Shown here piece by piece: positions 45,575 through 54,300 of a DNA stretch of 64,000 nt. The stretch's first letter is position 1, and each line of letters begins with the position of its first letter. Both the position numbers and the translations under genes were made by a program. The stretch is taken from NCBI RefSeq assembly GCF_014199945.1, contig NZ_JACHOR010000002.1, positions 310,001 through 374,000 on the forward strand, in the 5' to 3' direction. The notes under the pieces are model-generated. The model saw only the letters and a list, made by a program, of their open reading frames with translations, searched no databases and had not been told where the DNA came from. Origin of the DNA: Brevundimonas variabilis (GTDB lineage Bacteria > Pseudomonadota > Alphaproteobacteria > Caulobacterales > Caulobacteraceae).

Positions 45575-46510
45575 ATGCAAACCTTCTCATCCCCCTTCTC
45601 CGCCAAATCCGACTCCGCCTTCGACGACCTGGCCGCGTCGCTCGGCGACCCGCGTCCGCACCCGACCGAGGACGCCCTGATTCAGCTGGGGCGCGCCCTC
45701 ATGACCGAGCTGCTGGACGTGATCGCGGACACCGCCCTGGAGGATTACCAGACCATCCTGGGGGAGGGGCTGATCGGTGCCTTCCACTCGATCGCAACCC
45801 GGATCGAACGGGATGCGGACCGGGCGAGGGATACGATGCGCTCGCTCGACCGGGACTTCGATGGGTCGGAGGCAGCGGACACCGAGCTTCAGGAGGCCAC
45901 GGCCAGGGCCCGGTCCGGAGACGTGGCGACCCAGGCGACCGAGCTCATCCGGGACGCGGCAGCGCAAACCTGGACGGTCGCGACCGGCGAGGTCTGGACC
46001 GCTTGGCGGGGATCGCGGCGCGGCACGCATCTGACCGCCGCACAGCTGGAAGCGAAACAAGCGATCCGGGCGATCCGGAAACAGCGGGACGGAGAAGCCG
46101 ATCCGAACGGTCCGATCGTCGCCTTCCGGGGGGCTCCGACAGCGGACACGCAAGGCGATGCAGGACGTATCTTCGACGCCCTGAATTGGGCCCTGGAGCA
46201 GTGGCCGGACATGGCGCTTGCGACGACCGGGGCGAAGGGCTCCGAGAAGCTGGCGATCAAATGGGCCGGGCAGAAGGGGGTGAAGCTGATCCTCGCCCGG
46301 GCGGACTTCGACACTCACGGCAAGGCCGCTCCTTTCAGGGCGAACGACGAGCTGATCGCGCTCGAGCCCGCCTGCTGCCTGACCCTGGTGCATTCGGTGG
46401 ACCGGGCGAGGTCGGAGGATCAGCGACCGTTCGGACCCGCCGCCAGCTTCGGTCAGAAGGCGATCGAATCCGGACTGCGGCATGTGCCCATCAGGGCGAA
46501 GGCCGCCTGA
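45575..46510 (+). CDS. DUF2493/SLOG-like nucleotide-binding protein
   Basis: Protein of 311 residues. The N-terminal ~170 residues are helical with many Asp/Glu/Arg and no recognised family. The C-terminal part (about 195-270) resembles DUF2493 (YpsA-type SLOG fold): DMALATTGAKGSEKLAIKWA, followed by VKLILARADFDTHGKAAPFRANDE. SLOG proteins bind nucleotides or ADP-ribose-like ligands, and several act in conflict systems. The frame is open upstream, but the ATG at 45575 begins the folded part. A UUCG-loop terminator follows at 46532. Confidence 0.72.
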   Translation: MQTFSSPFSAKSDSAFDDLAASLGDPRPHPTEDALIQLGRALMTELLDVIADTALEDYQTILGEGLIGAFHSIATRIERDADRARDTMRSLDRDFDGSEAADTELQEATARARSGDVATQATELIRDAAAQTWTVATGEVWTAWRGSRRGTHLTAAQLEAKQAIRAIRKQRDGEADPNGPIVAFRGAPTADTQGDAGRIFDALNWALEQWPDMALATTGAKGSEKLAIKWAGQKGVKLILARADFDTHGKAAPFRANDELIALEPACCLTLVHSVDRARSEDQRPFGPAASFGQKAIESGLRHVPIRAKAA

Positions 46511-46531
46511 ACATTGAGACTGACATCGACG

Positions 46532-46566
46532 ACCCGCTCGGCTTCGGCCGGGCGGGTTTTTGTTTG
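46532..46566 (+). terminator. Intrinsic terminator with UUCG tetraloop
   Basis: ACCCGCTCGGC (46532-46542) pairs with 46547-46557 (one G-U) around TTCG, followed by TTTTGTTTGTT. The remaining gene-free bases up to 46824 show no further feature I can identify. Confidence 0.88.
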
Positions 46567-46824
46567 TTGGCCGGAGGCACCAGCCGTTTCGGTCCACTGG
46601 GATCGGGGGCGGCTGGCTCGATCGGGCCCGTGTTGATGACCATTGATCGGATGCGCGCGGGTTTGGCGGGCATGTCTGGAAATCCACGAAAAGGGCTGGA
46701 GGGCAAGATAAAAGAGGGTTTCTGGCGTCTCCGGTTCCCGTATCCTGTCAGTGGGTTAGCGGCCGGTCGGGAGCGAGGCGACGACTTGGATTGAGTTGTC
46801 GAGGCGATCCTGGCGGCGAGAGCG

Positions 46825-48081
46825 ATGAAGGCGTCAGACATGCTGCTTCGAGAGGCGATCCAGTCCCGGGTTTCGGCCGAGACCAGCCAGAATCCATCCA
46901 CGATCTCTGTGAGGCTTCCCTTGTCGCTCAAGACCGACAAGGTCGCTGTTCGGACGTGCATGTTCCAGCGCCTGGCGAGCTCGCGGCTGTTCGCGCTCGG
47001 CGACCGTTCAGGCGTGCTCAGGGCGGCTCAGCGCCGTTCGGGACGACCCTTCCGTCTGGACGTTCGGCAGCGGGTGATCGTCAAGGCACTGGTGTCGCGC
47101 CACATGGGCAAGGGCCTCGAACGGGCGGCGACTCTGGCCAAACATGTGGCCTATCTCGGGCGGGCCGGTGCGGGCGTGGAAGGGGCGCGGCCCGAGTTTT
47201 TCGATCGTGAGGTCGACGGGGTTGCGGCGGCGATCGAGACGGACGGCTGGGGTGAGGACCGGCATCATTTCCGGTTCATCATCTCGCCGGAGCACGGCGA
47301 CCGGATCGCGGATCTGAAGGGGTATGTTCGCGACGTCATGGGACGGGTCTCAGCCGACCTCGGAGAGCCGGATCTGAAATGGATTGGGACCTGCCACTAT
47401 GACACCGACCAGCCGCACGCCCATGTGCTGGTGCGGGGCCGGCGGGGGGACGGGAGGGACCTGGTCATCCCGCGCGACTACATCGGCTACGGGTTTCGCG
47501 GGCGGGCCCAGGAGGTGGCGCAGGAGCGGCTGGGCGACCTGTCGCGGGTCGAAGCCGAGCGCCGGATATGGAAGGAGACGGAGGCGGATCGGTTCACCGG
47601 GTTCGACAGGCGGCTGCTGGGCGCGGCGGACGGGGAGGGGATGGTCGACGACGGGGTGGGATCGACCGATGCCTGGGCGGCCCTGACGCGCGGTCGGCTG
47701 CGTCATCTGGAGCGGCTGGGTCTCGCGACACGAACGGGGCATCGGTATCGGCTCGATGGAGAGATGGAGACCAGGCTTCGGACCCTTCAGGCGAGGCGCC
47801 ATATCATCCGGGCTCTGAACCAGCGTCGGCTGGAGGGGGCGAAGGAGGTTCGGGTGTTCGCCAAGGATGTCGTGCGGGGAGTGGTCGTGAAGACGGGGTT
47901 TCACGATGAGGCGGCTGCGGTGCCGTTTGTGGTCGTCCGGGATGCCGAAGGGGTCGAGCATTATGCCAGGACGCGAGTGGGTACGAACGGACTAGCGGTG
48001 GGAAAGACGCTGAGCCTGGTGCCATTAGGGGGTGGCTTGGCAGCGATCGACACAGCACGAGGAAGCGAACTGTCCAGGTAG
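46825..48081 (+). CDS. VirD2-type relaxase (DUF3363-related), apparently short
   Basis: Mobilisation relaxase of 418 residues. The catalytic region shows HFRFIISPEHGDRIADLKGY, the metal motif HYDTDQPHAHVLVRG (His191, His198, His200) and LVIPRDYIGYGFRGRAQEV, all typical of relaxase/DUF3363 proteins of alpha- and gammaproteobacterial plasmids. Related proteins are often around 580-650 residues, so the C-terminal domain seems reduced. The first ~75 residues look atypical; an alternative start is the ATG at 46960. It marks the region as conjugative or mobilisable, nicking oriT; an oriT was not recognised. Confidence 0.85.
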   Translation: MKASDMLLREAIQSRVSAETSQNPSTISVRLPLSLKTDKVAVRTCMFQRLASSRLFALGDRSGVLRAAQRRSGRPFRLDVRQRVIVKALVSRHMGKGLERAATLAKHVAYLGRAGAGVEGARPEFFDREVDGVAAAIETDGWGEDRHHFRFIISPEHGDRIADLKGYVRDVMGRVSADLGEPDLKWIGTCHYDTDQPHAHVLVRGRRGDGRDLVIPRDYIGYGFRGRAQEVAQERLGDLSRVEAERRIWKETEADRFTGFDRRLLGAADGEGMVDDGVGSTDAWAALTRGRLRHLERLGLATRTGHRYRLDGEMETRLRTLQARRHIIRALNQRRLEGAKEVRVFAKDVVRGVVVKTGFHDEAAAVPFVVVRDAEGVEHYARTRVGTNGLAVGKTLSLVPLGGGLAAIDTARGSELSR

Positions 48082-48296
48082 GTTTGCGCGTTGGAGAACG
48101 GGTATTGGACGTCTCAAAGAGACTCTTCTCTGACCTTGGGAAGGTCCGCTTTGGTGCAGGTGAGTTCCGGGCCCGATTTCTCGCACCTGCTAGCTCGGGA
48201 GGTACGACGCCCTTTCCTTCTGCAGCCGCGCCGCAACCTCTGTTGCGCAACCTTTAGTTTGTCCGGGGAGATGATACTGTCTCGCTTCTGGAGGGA

Positions 48297-49097
48297 GTGA
48301 TTCTGATCCGACCGCTTACACGCACGACGGCGGGAAAGCCGTACTATCGCCCCCAGGAGGTCGAGACCGAAATCTTGGGGCTGCTTTCGCTCGGTATCGA
48401 AGAGCGAATGGAAAAGCTCGCGCCGACGTCGCCATCCGGTTTGACCGTTCGCCCAGAGACACTTGTCTACTTCCTTCGCGAAGAAGCTCGTTCCAACCAC
48501 GACGGGCGGTTTCGCATTCTCTACGACCTCGTCATGAGACGATACTTGGCGTTCTTCAGGCCGGCTGATCGCCAGGTCGGGGGAGTGACGCACACAGATG
48601 GCGCTCTTGATGGTGTTCGCCAGCACGCCTCTGAGCGTTTTGTGGAGAAAGTTCTGACGGACCGGACCCATGGTGATGATCGGCTCGACATCTATGAGGT
48701 AAAGTTTGGACTGGCTGCGGCCAAGGACAGGCTCTCCGCGCGCAAGGCTGTATTTCGTCACTTGGATCGCGAGGAGGTGCTGAACCCGCTTGAGAACGGC
48801 CCGATGGCCTCGCCGGAGGTCGAAGCCGCGGCGGCGCGACTGGCGGACGCGGGAGATACGACCAAAACTGACGTATCAGATTACCGGAAAAGCGTTCTGG
48901 CGGTGATTGACACTCTGCCTGACAAATATCGCAGAGTAGCAACCATGACGATGAACAACATTCCGATCGAGGCGAGCGATGCTGATGCGGCGTCGATCAG
49001 TAGGCTTGTCGGCTGCACGCCGAAAACCGCGCGGACCCGGAGAGACCGAGCCATTCAGATGATCCAGGATAAACTGGGCCTCGGGGCGTTGACATGA
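48297..49097 (+). CDS. Sigma-factor-like protein, start of putative defence operon
   Basis: Protein of 266 residues. The middle has no clear match. The C-terminal part (about 198-262) looks like sigma region 4 or a related helix-turn-helix: LPDKYRRVATMTMNN, then ISRLVGCTPKTARTRRDRAI. The GTG at 48297 is chosen, though GGAGG lies only about 3 bases upstream; a later ATG (48408) is possible. Its stop overlaps the next start by 4 bases. Position at the head of eight co-directional genes and the DNA-binding-like C terminus suggest a dedicated regulator; whether it is a true sigma factor is unproven. Confidence 0.65.
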   Translation: MILIRPLTRTTAGKPYYRPQEVETEILGLLSLGIEERMEKLAPTSPSGLTVRPETLVYFLREEARSNHDGRFRILYDLVMRRYLAFFRPADRQVGGVTHTDGALDGVRQHASERFVEKVLTDRTHGDDRLDIYEVKFGLAAAKDRLSARKAVFRHLDREEVLNPLENGPMASPEVEAAAARLADAGDTTKTDVSDYRKSVLAVIDTLPDKYRRVATMTMNNIPIEASDADAASISRLVGCTPKTARTRRDRAIQMIQDKLGLGALT

Positions 49098-49666
49098 CTC
49101 GCTCCGATTTAACGGAGGAGGAAGTCATCGACGCCTTCCTGCTCGAAGTCTCGACCGACAGTCGGACGCTGGCCGTTTATCTGGAACGCCACCCAAAGCA
49201 CGCAGAAGCTTTGCTCGACCTCGCGCACGAGATCGCCTTCAGCGAGGTCAGCCAAAGTGCTCCGCCAGCGCCGGATGAAGATGAGCTCATCGCCAAGGGG
49301 TGGGCTACCATTCAGGCGTCCGCCAAGAAGGCCGTGACGATCGCGGACTGGACCGCCGCTGTGCTTGGCAAGATGCAGAGCAAAGTTGGCGCGCCCATGC
49401 CGATCTTTATGAATCTGCGCGATCGCCGCTTTGAACTGGAAACCTTACCGTCGAAGCTGCTGAACACAATTGCGACCTGCTTGGAGACGACCCGGGGAGC
49501 GATCGAGGACTACCTCCAGCAACCGGGCGGCTTGGCGAAGGGGGCCGCATACAAGTCGATCAAAGCGCCCCAGGTTGCTGACGAAAAGCTCGACTACGCC
49601 GCCTTCCTTCGTGACCTCGGCCTCTCCGAGGACGAGCAGCGCCGCCTGCTCGACGGGTCCGACTAG
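49094..49666 (+). CDS. Unknown helical protein coupled to sigma-like gene
   Basis: Protein of 190 residues, mainly predicted helical, acidic, with one Cys. No family is recognised. Features: an N-terminal EEEVIDAFLLEVSTDSRTL helix, YLERHPKHAEALLDLAHEIA, a central basic KGWATIQASAKKAVT stretch, and a C-terminal LRDLGLSEDEQRRLLDGSD. It overlaps the sigma-like gene by 4 bases and its stop abuts the ATG of the ImmA-UvrD gene directly. That tight coupling suggests it binds the sigma-like protein, as an anti-sigma or antitoxin-like partner, and could be the substrate of the ImmA-type protease encoded next. This is inference. Confidence 0.6.
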   Translation: MTRSDLTEEEVIDAFLLEVSTDSRTLAVYLERHPKHAEALLDLAHEIAFSEVSQSAPPAPDEDELIAKGWATIQASAKKAVTIADWTAAVLGKMQSKVGAPMPIFMNLRDRRFELETLPSKLLNTIATCLETTRGAIEDYLQQPGGLAKGAAYKSIKAPQVADEKLDYAAFLRDLGLSEDEQRRLLDGSD

Positions 49667-52600
49667 ATGGACGCCATAGAGCTCGCCCGGCAGAAAGCGG
49701 CGAGTGTTCACGAGGATGGCGTCAAGCGCGGCGATGATTGCTGGACGCCCTACGCGTTCGTCGTGGCCCAGGCCGGCGCCCATGGTTTCACGGTCTATCC
49801 GGTGCCCGACTCCATGCTGGACGGCGCCTTGGCGCGACTCGATCCGGACGCCCGATGCATCGTCCACACCCAGGTCGGGTCCGCCTTCGAGAAGGCGGTT
49901 TATGTCGCCCACGAACTCGGCCACGCGCTTCTCGGCGACGGAGAACCTGTCAGCGCCTGTGAGATCGACCCACTCAGACCCGCCGAACAAGCGCCGGTCG
50001 GTGAAGAACGCGTCGTCGACTATAGCCGCCGGCAGCGTCGCGAAATCCAGATGGACCTGTTTGCGCGGGAACTCATTCTCCCCCGGCCGGTCGCGCGCAG
50101 ACTGCACGTCGACGAGGGCTGGACGGCCACCAGGATCGCAGAAAAGCTCGGGACGCCGTTCGCGCTGGTGGCCCAGCAACTTCTGGATGCCCTGCTTCTT
50201 CCGCCGATCTGCCCGGAGCCGGATGTCCTCAAGCGGCCGCCAGTCCAGCCAGACCCGTCTCAGACCGCCGCCGCCGGACACAGGGGCGGACCCGCGCTCG
50301 TCGAGGCCGGTCCCGGAACCGGCAAGACACAGACTTTAGTCAAGCGGATCGCGGACCTTCTGGACGAAGGCGTGGATCCGCGGAGCTTTCTAGTCCTGAC
50401 CTTTTCGAACAAGGCCGCTGGCGAGCTGTCCGACCGGATCGCGGCGCGAAACCCCGCCGCGGCAGCGGCCATGTGGATCGGCACTTTCCACGCCTTTGGG
50501 CGAGATCTCGTCCAAAGGCACTTCGAGACCCTGGGTTTCGACAGAGAGCCCCGACTGATGGATCGCGTCGAGGCTATTGAGCTGCTGGAGCCTGAATCGA
50601 CCCGGCTAGACCTTCGGCACTACAAGGATATCCGGAACCCGGCATCCAAATTGTCCGACATCCTGGCCGCCATTTCCCGGGCTCAGGACGAACTCGTCGA
50701 TCCGGCTGAGTATCTGGCTTTGGCTGAGGCGATGGGAGCTTCCGCCGGAGACGATGCGGAACGGCGGACGGCTTCGGAGAAGGCCGCTGAGGTCGCCCGA
50801 GTGTACGAGCGTTATCAGCAAATCAAACGCGATAGGCGTGCGATCGATTTCGGCGACCTGATCACTCAGCCCGTCGATCTGTTGCGCGAGAATCCCGCGA
50901 TCGAGGCGGAACTTCGGACCCGGTACCGCCACATCCTTGTCGATGAGTATCAGGACGTGAACCACGCCAGCGTGGAGTTGCTGAAGCGGCTTAGCCCAAC
51001 GGGTCAGAACCTATGGGTGGTGGGCGACGTACGACAATCGATCTACCGCTTCCGCGGTGCCTCGCCGTTCAACGTCGATCGCTTCGGGACTGAAGACTTT
51101 GGAGGGGGAACACGCCTTCCCCTCGACGTGAACTACCGGTCGAGCGAGGAAATCGTCGAGGCTTTCTCGGCATTTGCGACCGATATGTCCGCCGGCGCCA
51201 ACCGTCCGACCCAGCTACGCGCCAACCGCGGTCCATCAGGCCATGCCGTCGAGCATCGTCGATTTCTGGACAACGACGGCGAGGCGGCGGCCCTCGCCGA
51301 CGCCATTCGCGAGCACATAGAAGCGGGCTTTGCCTTTCGGGATCAATCCATCCTGTGCTCCGGAAACGACCGTCTGGCCCGGTTGGGTTCGGAACTGGAG
51401 CGCCGAGGCATCCCGGTGCTCTATCTCGGCAGCCTCTTCGAGCGTCCCGAGGTCCAGGACCTGCTCTCCTGGCTCAGCCTCCTGACGGATCCGCGGGCGA
51501 TGGGCTTGGTCCGCGCGACGCCCTTGTCGGAAGGGCTCTCGCTGTCGGACGTCCAGTTGGTCACGAGGGCGCTACGGACCATGAACCGGGCCCCGATGGA
51601 TTGGGGGCCCGCGACTGCCGGGGTCTCTGCGGACGGCCACGTAGCCTTGGATCGTCTCCGTGCGGCGCTCGCGGGCTTCACCGCTGGGGATCACCCGTGG
51701 ACGATCCTGGCGACCATCCTGCTCGACCGATCCCGCCTTGTCGCCCACATCGCGACCTCGGGAGAACCGGGGATTGAGGCCCGGGGCGTCGCCATCTGGC
51801 AGTTTATGAACTTCGTCCGCGTCCAACCCGGCGGCGGGCCGAACGGTCCCGTGCGCCGACTGTTTGATCGCATCCGGCGCCTGGTTTCTCTCGCGGACGA
51901 TCGCGACCTGCGCCAGTTGCCGGCCGCGGCTCAAGGCATCGACGCGGTCCGGCTGATGACTATGCATGGAAGCAAAGGGCTGGAGTTCCCCGTCGTTCAT
52001 CTGCCGGGCCTGAACCACAACGCCTTGCCTCGCACCTTCATCCCAAAGCTCTGCTCGCCTCCGGATGGTCTGATCGGGCGCGTGAACGCGCCGGTCAGGG
52101 CTCTGCTTGAGACCGCGCACGACGATGAGCAGGAGTGTCTATTCTACGTGGCGCTCTCCCGAGCGCGGGACCGACTGCTCATCTATTCGGCGCGCAAGAC
52201 CAAAGCGTCGGCGAGCCGGAAGGCTTCCGATCGCGGCGTGTCGGCCTTCGTCGGCCGGGCCACCCGAACGCCCGAGCAGATTCTTCCAGAGGCGGTCCTA
52301 CCGGACCAGCGTCCCGAGGATCAGCCGGTCACCGTCAATACCGTCGAACGGCCCACGTTCGCCCTGCACGAGCTCGGTCTTTACGAGAAATGCCCACGAC
52401 GGTTTCTCTATAGCGTCCTGCTGGCGATCGGCGGAAGCAGCGGAGCGAGACCGTCCTTCGTTACTATGCACGACATCGTGCGGGACGTGCTTGCCGGGCT
52501 CATCCGAGACGATGGCCCGGGCCAAGCCGAGGCGCTTCTCGAGGCCGCCTGGCGGGACAGCAGCCTGTCCGAAGACGAGTACGGCGCCGACTATCGCCAA

Positions 52601-53056
52601 GTCGCCGCAGGCTTGGTCGGCGCGTTCATCGAGAGTCGAAAGGGGCGGCCAGGTGACCCGGGCGACCGCCTCGTGGCGGCGCTCGACCGCGCTGACGTCT
52701 ACATTCGGCCAGACGAGGTCCTCGAAAGTACGGACGGCCCGATCTATCGCCGGGTCCGGACGGGCCACTTCTCCAAAACGAGTGCGGCTGCGAAGACAGA
52801 AGCCGTCTTCCCGCTGGTGATCGACGCCGTTTCGCCCGGGGCGGCGATGGAGGTCGTTTATCTTGGGGACGGCCGGATCGAACAGGTCGCGCCCTTGGCC
52901 CCCAAAGACGCTGGGAAGCGCCGGGACGCGATCAACGGTTTTGTGGCCGAGATCCTGGACGGACGGTTCCCCACCAAGGAGTCGGCGTTCACCTGTCCGA
53001 ATTGCCCTGCCTTCTTTGTCTGCGGACCGATTCCGCCGGGGTCGCTAAAAATCTGA
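49667..53056 (+). CDS. ImmA/IrrE peptidase-UvrD helicase-FeS nuclease-like fusion
   Basis: Protein of 1129 residues joining three modules. Residues about 1-175: a zinc peptidase of the ImmA/IrrE (COG2856) type with HELGH (82-86) and EIQMDLFARELILPR, the usual third ligand region. Residues about 200-890: a UvrD/Rep superfamily-1 helicase with Walker A AGPGTGKT (214-221), DEYQDV, VGDVRQSIYRFRGA and VALSRARDRLLI. The C terminus (about 905-1129) has the Cas4/AddB-type cysteine set (Cys909, then Cys1110, Cys1113, Cys1119), which holds an iron-sulfur cluster; nuclease acidic residues are not clear. It abuts the preceding gene. Likely a DNA-processing effector with a built-in regulatory protease. 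Confidence 0.88.
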   Translation: MDAIELARQKAASVHEDGVKRGDDCWTPYAFVVAQAGAHGFTVYPVPDSMLDGALARLDPDARCIVHTQVGSAFEKAVYVAHELGHALLGDGEPVSACEIDPLRPAEQAPVGEERVVDYSRRQRREIQMDLFARELILPRPVARRLHVDEGWTATRIAEKLGTPFALVAQQLLDALLLPPICPEPDVLKRPPVQPDPSQTAAAGHRGGPALVEAGPGTGKTQTLVKRIADLLDEGVDPRSFLVLTFSNKAAGELSDRIAARNPAAAAAMWIGTFHAFGRDLVQRHFETLGFDREPRLMDRVEAIELLEPESTRLDLRHYKDIRNPASKLSDILAAISRAQDELVDPAEYLALAEAMGASAGDDAERRTASEKAAEVARVYERYQQIKRDRRAIDFGDLITQPVDLLRENPAIEAELRTRYRHILVDEYQDVNHASVELLKRLSPTGQNLWVVGDVRQSIYRFRGASPFNVDRFGTEDFGGGTRLPLDVNYRSSEEIVEAFSAFATDMSAGANRPTQLRANRGPSGHAVEHRRFLDNDGEAAALADAIREHIEAGFAFRDQSILCSGNDRLARLGSELERRGIPVLYLGSLFERPEVQDLLSWLSLLTDPRAMGLVRATPLSEGLSLSDVQLVTRALRTMNRAPMDWGPATAGVSADGHVALDRLRAALAGFTAGDHPWTILATILLDRSRLVAHIATSGEPGIEARGVAIWQFMNFVRVQPGGGPNGPVRRLFDRIRRLVSLADDRDLRQLPAAAQGIDAVRLMTMHGSKGLEFPVVHLPGLNHNALPRTFIPKLCSPPDGLIGRVNAPVRALLETAHDDEQECLFYVALSRARDRLLIYSARKTKASASRKASDRGVSAFVGRATRTPEQILPEAVLPDQRPEDQPVTVNTVERPTFALHELGLYEKCPRRFLYSVLLAIGGSSGARPSFVTMHDIVRDVLAGLIRDDGPGQAEALLEAAWRDSSLSEDEYGADYRQVAAGLVGAFIESRKGRPGDPGDRLVAALDRADVYIRPDEVLESTDGPIYRRVRTGHFSKTSAAAKTEAVFPLVIDAVSPGAAMEVVYLGDGRIEQVAPLAPKDAGKRRDAINGFVAEILDGRFPTKESAFTCPNCPAFFVCGPIPPGSLKI

Positions 53057-53141
53057 CGGCGGAATTACCGGTTCCCCAAAATAGCGGCGGTTTGAACTCC
53101 AGAGCCCGGCACTTCGCCTTCGGCCATGGAGTTTGAGACCA

Positions 53142-53858
53142 GTGACCTCCCCGAACGAGAGCCGGCCCGCCGGCGCCCATATCATCCAGTTCGCCGACGG
53201 CGACCTGAACTTCCGCCCCCTCACCCTGTCGGATCCGGTTCCCACCGGCCGCCAGATCCTCAACACCGGCGTCGGGCGCACGGCTGAGGCCTACAGCCTC
53301 TTCGTGATCCTGTCGGATGGCGAGTTCGAAGACATCCGCCTGGATGAGACGATCGACATTCGCCCGCGCGGCGAGGAGCGCTTCATCGGCTTCCAGACCG
53401 ACCGGGACTACAAGCTGGCGATCGAGTCCAGCGACATGCGCTGGGGCAAGCCGGTCATCAGCGGCCGCATCCTTTACGGGTTGGCTGAGGCAGACCCCGA
53501 GGAGACCGACCTCTTCCTGCAGGCCCGCGGCGCCGAGAACCGCCGCATCCGCCCGGGCGATGTCGTCAACCTCGACGAGCCGGGAATCGAGCGCTTCTTC
53601 TTGGCTCCCCGTGTCAAGCCGGGCTTCGGGATTGTGGTCTTGTACAACGGTGCTCCGTCGCCGCAGCGGGTCCGCCCGGAGGAGTCGCTGCAGACGGTCT
53701 TGGACCGGGCCTTGGCTGCCTTCGGCAATCCGACCGGCGGTCCGGTCCTGTTCAACGAGGGCGGTGCCGAGCTCTCGCTGGGCCAGACGGTCGCCCAAGC
53801 GGGTCTCTCCGAAGGCTCGCGCCTGATCCTGCGCCCCCGCGTCGTTCAGGGGGGCTGA
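53142..53858 (+). CDS. Multiubiquitin protein ending in Gly-Gly
   Basis: Protein of 238 residues with three consecutive ubiquitin-like (beta-grasp) units. Units 1 and 2 match the Multiubiquitin family (about 14-84 and 90-156): DGEFEDIRLDETIDIRPRG and ERFIGF in the first, ENRRIRPGDVVNLDEPGIER and RFFLAP in the second. The third (about 161-238) starts GFGIVVLYNGAPS and ends RLILRPRVVQGG, a free C-terminal diglycine as needed for adenylation by an E1. GTG at 53142 follows GGAG by 10 bases. A JAMM peptidase and an E1-like gene follow with 1-base spacing or overlap. It is probably the conjugated modifier. Confidence 0.88.
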   Translation: MTSPNESRPAGAHIIQFADGDLNFRPLTLSDPVPTGRQILNTGVGRTAEAYSLFVILSDGEFEDIRLDETIDIRPRGEERFIGFQTDRDYKLAIESSDMRWGKPVISGRILYGLAEADPEETDLFLQARGAENRRIRPGDVVNLDEPGIERFFLAPRVKPGFGIVVLYNGAPSPQRVRPEESLQTVLDRALAAFGNPTGGPVLFNEGGAELSLGQTVAQAGLSEGSRLILRPRVVQGG

Positions 53859-53859
53859 G

Positions 53860-54300
53860 ATGAAGCTCCAGGTTCCCTCGGCGGTCATTGGGCAAACGTT
53901 CGATCACCTCCGGTCCTGCGGAGGCGGACGCCGGGAATGCCAGTCCTTGTGGGTGGGCCCTTGGGCCCACCCCTCGGACGTCAGCGAGGTCCGGCATCCC
54001 AAGCACACCGCCAGCGCTGTCGGCTTCCAGGTCGACCATGATTGGCTGACCGCTTTCTGGCTGAACCTGGCCGACACGGGTTGCGGAGTCAGGGTCCAAG
54101 TCCACACCCACCCGGGCGCCGCCTACCACTCGACGACGGACGACGCCTTCCCCCTGATCCATACACCGGGCTTCCTCAGCCTGGTCATCCCCCGCTTCGC
54201 CATGGGGCCAGCGGATTTCACCGATGCCTTCCTTGCCCGGATCGAGCCAGATGGCCGTTTCCATGAGGTTCGGATCGCCGATGTCCTGGAGATTGTCTGA
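53860..54300 (+). CDS. JAMM/Mov34-type deubiquitinase-like peptidase
   Basis: Protein of 146 residues with the JAB/MPN zinc site: Glu26 in the GGGRRECQSLWVG segment (general base), and HTHP followed by x6-T-x2-D (His82, His84, Asp95). This matches the E...H-x-H-P-x6-S/T-x2-D pattern of prokaryotic JAMM peptidases found in ubiquitin-like operons, which trim or remove the modifier. It starts one base after the multiubiquitin stop and overlaps the E1-like start by one base. Expected activity: processing the modifier or reversing conjugation. Confidence 0.85.
   Translation: MKLQVPSAVIGQTFDHLRSCGGGRRECQSLWVGPWAHPSDVSEVRHPKHTASAVGFQVDHDWLTAFWLNLADTGCGVRVQVHTHPGAAYHSTTDDAFPLIHTPGFLSLVIPRFAMGPADFTDAFLARIEPDGRFHEVRIADVLEIV

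Noticed and set aside
44866-45606. Minus-strand open frame of 246 codons across the gene-free interval
   Set aside because: It crosses a strong plus-strand terminator and the small RMF-like gene, and shows no family pattern; hairpins explain the interval better.
48082-48296. Inverted repeat GCAGGTG/CACCTGC between the relaxase and sigma-like genes as an operator
   Set aside because: The arms are only 7 bases with a loop of about 21 bases; too weak to list as a feature without more evidence.
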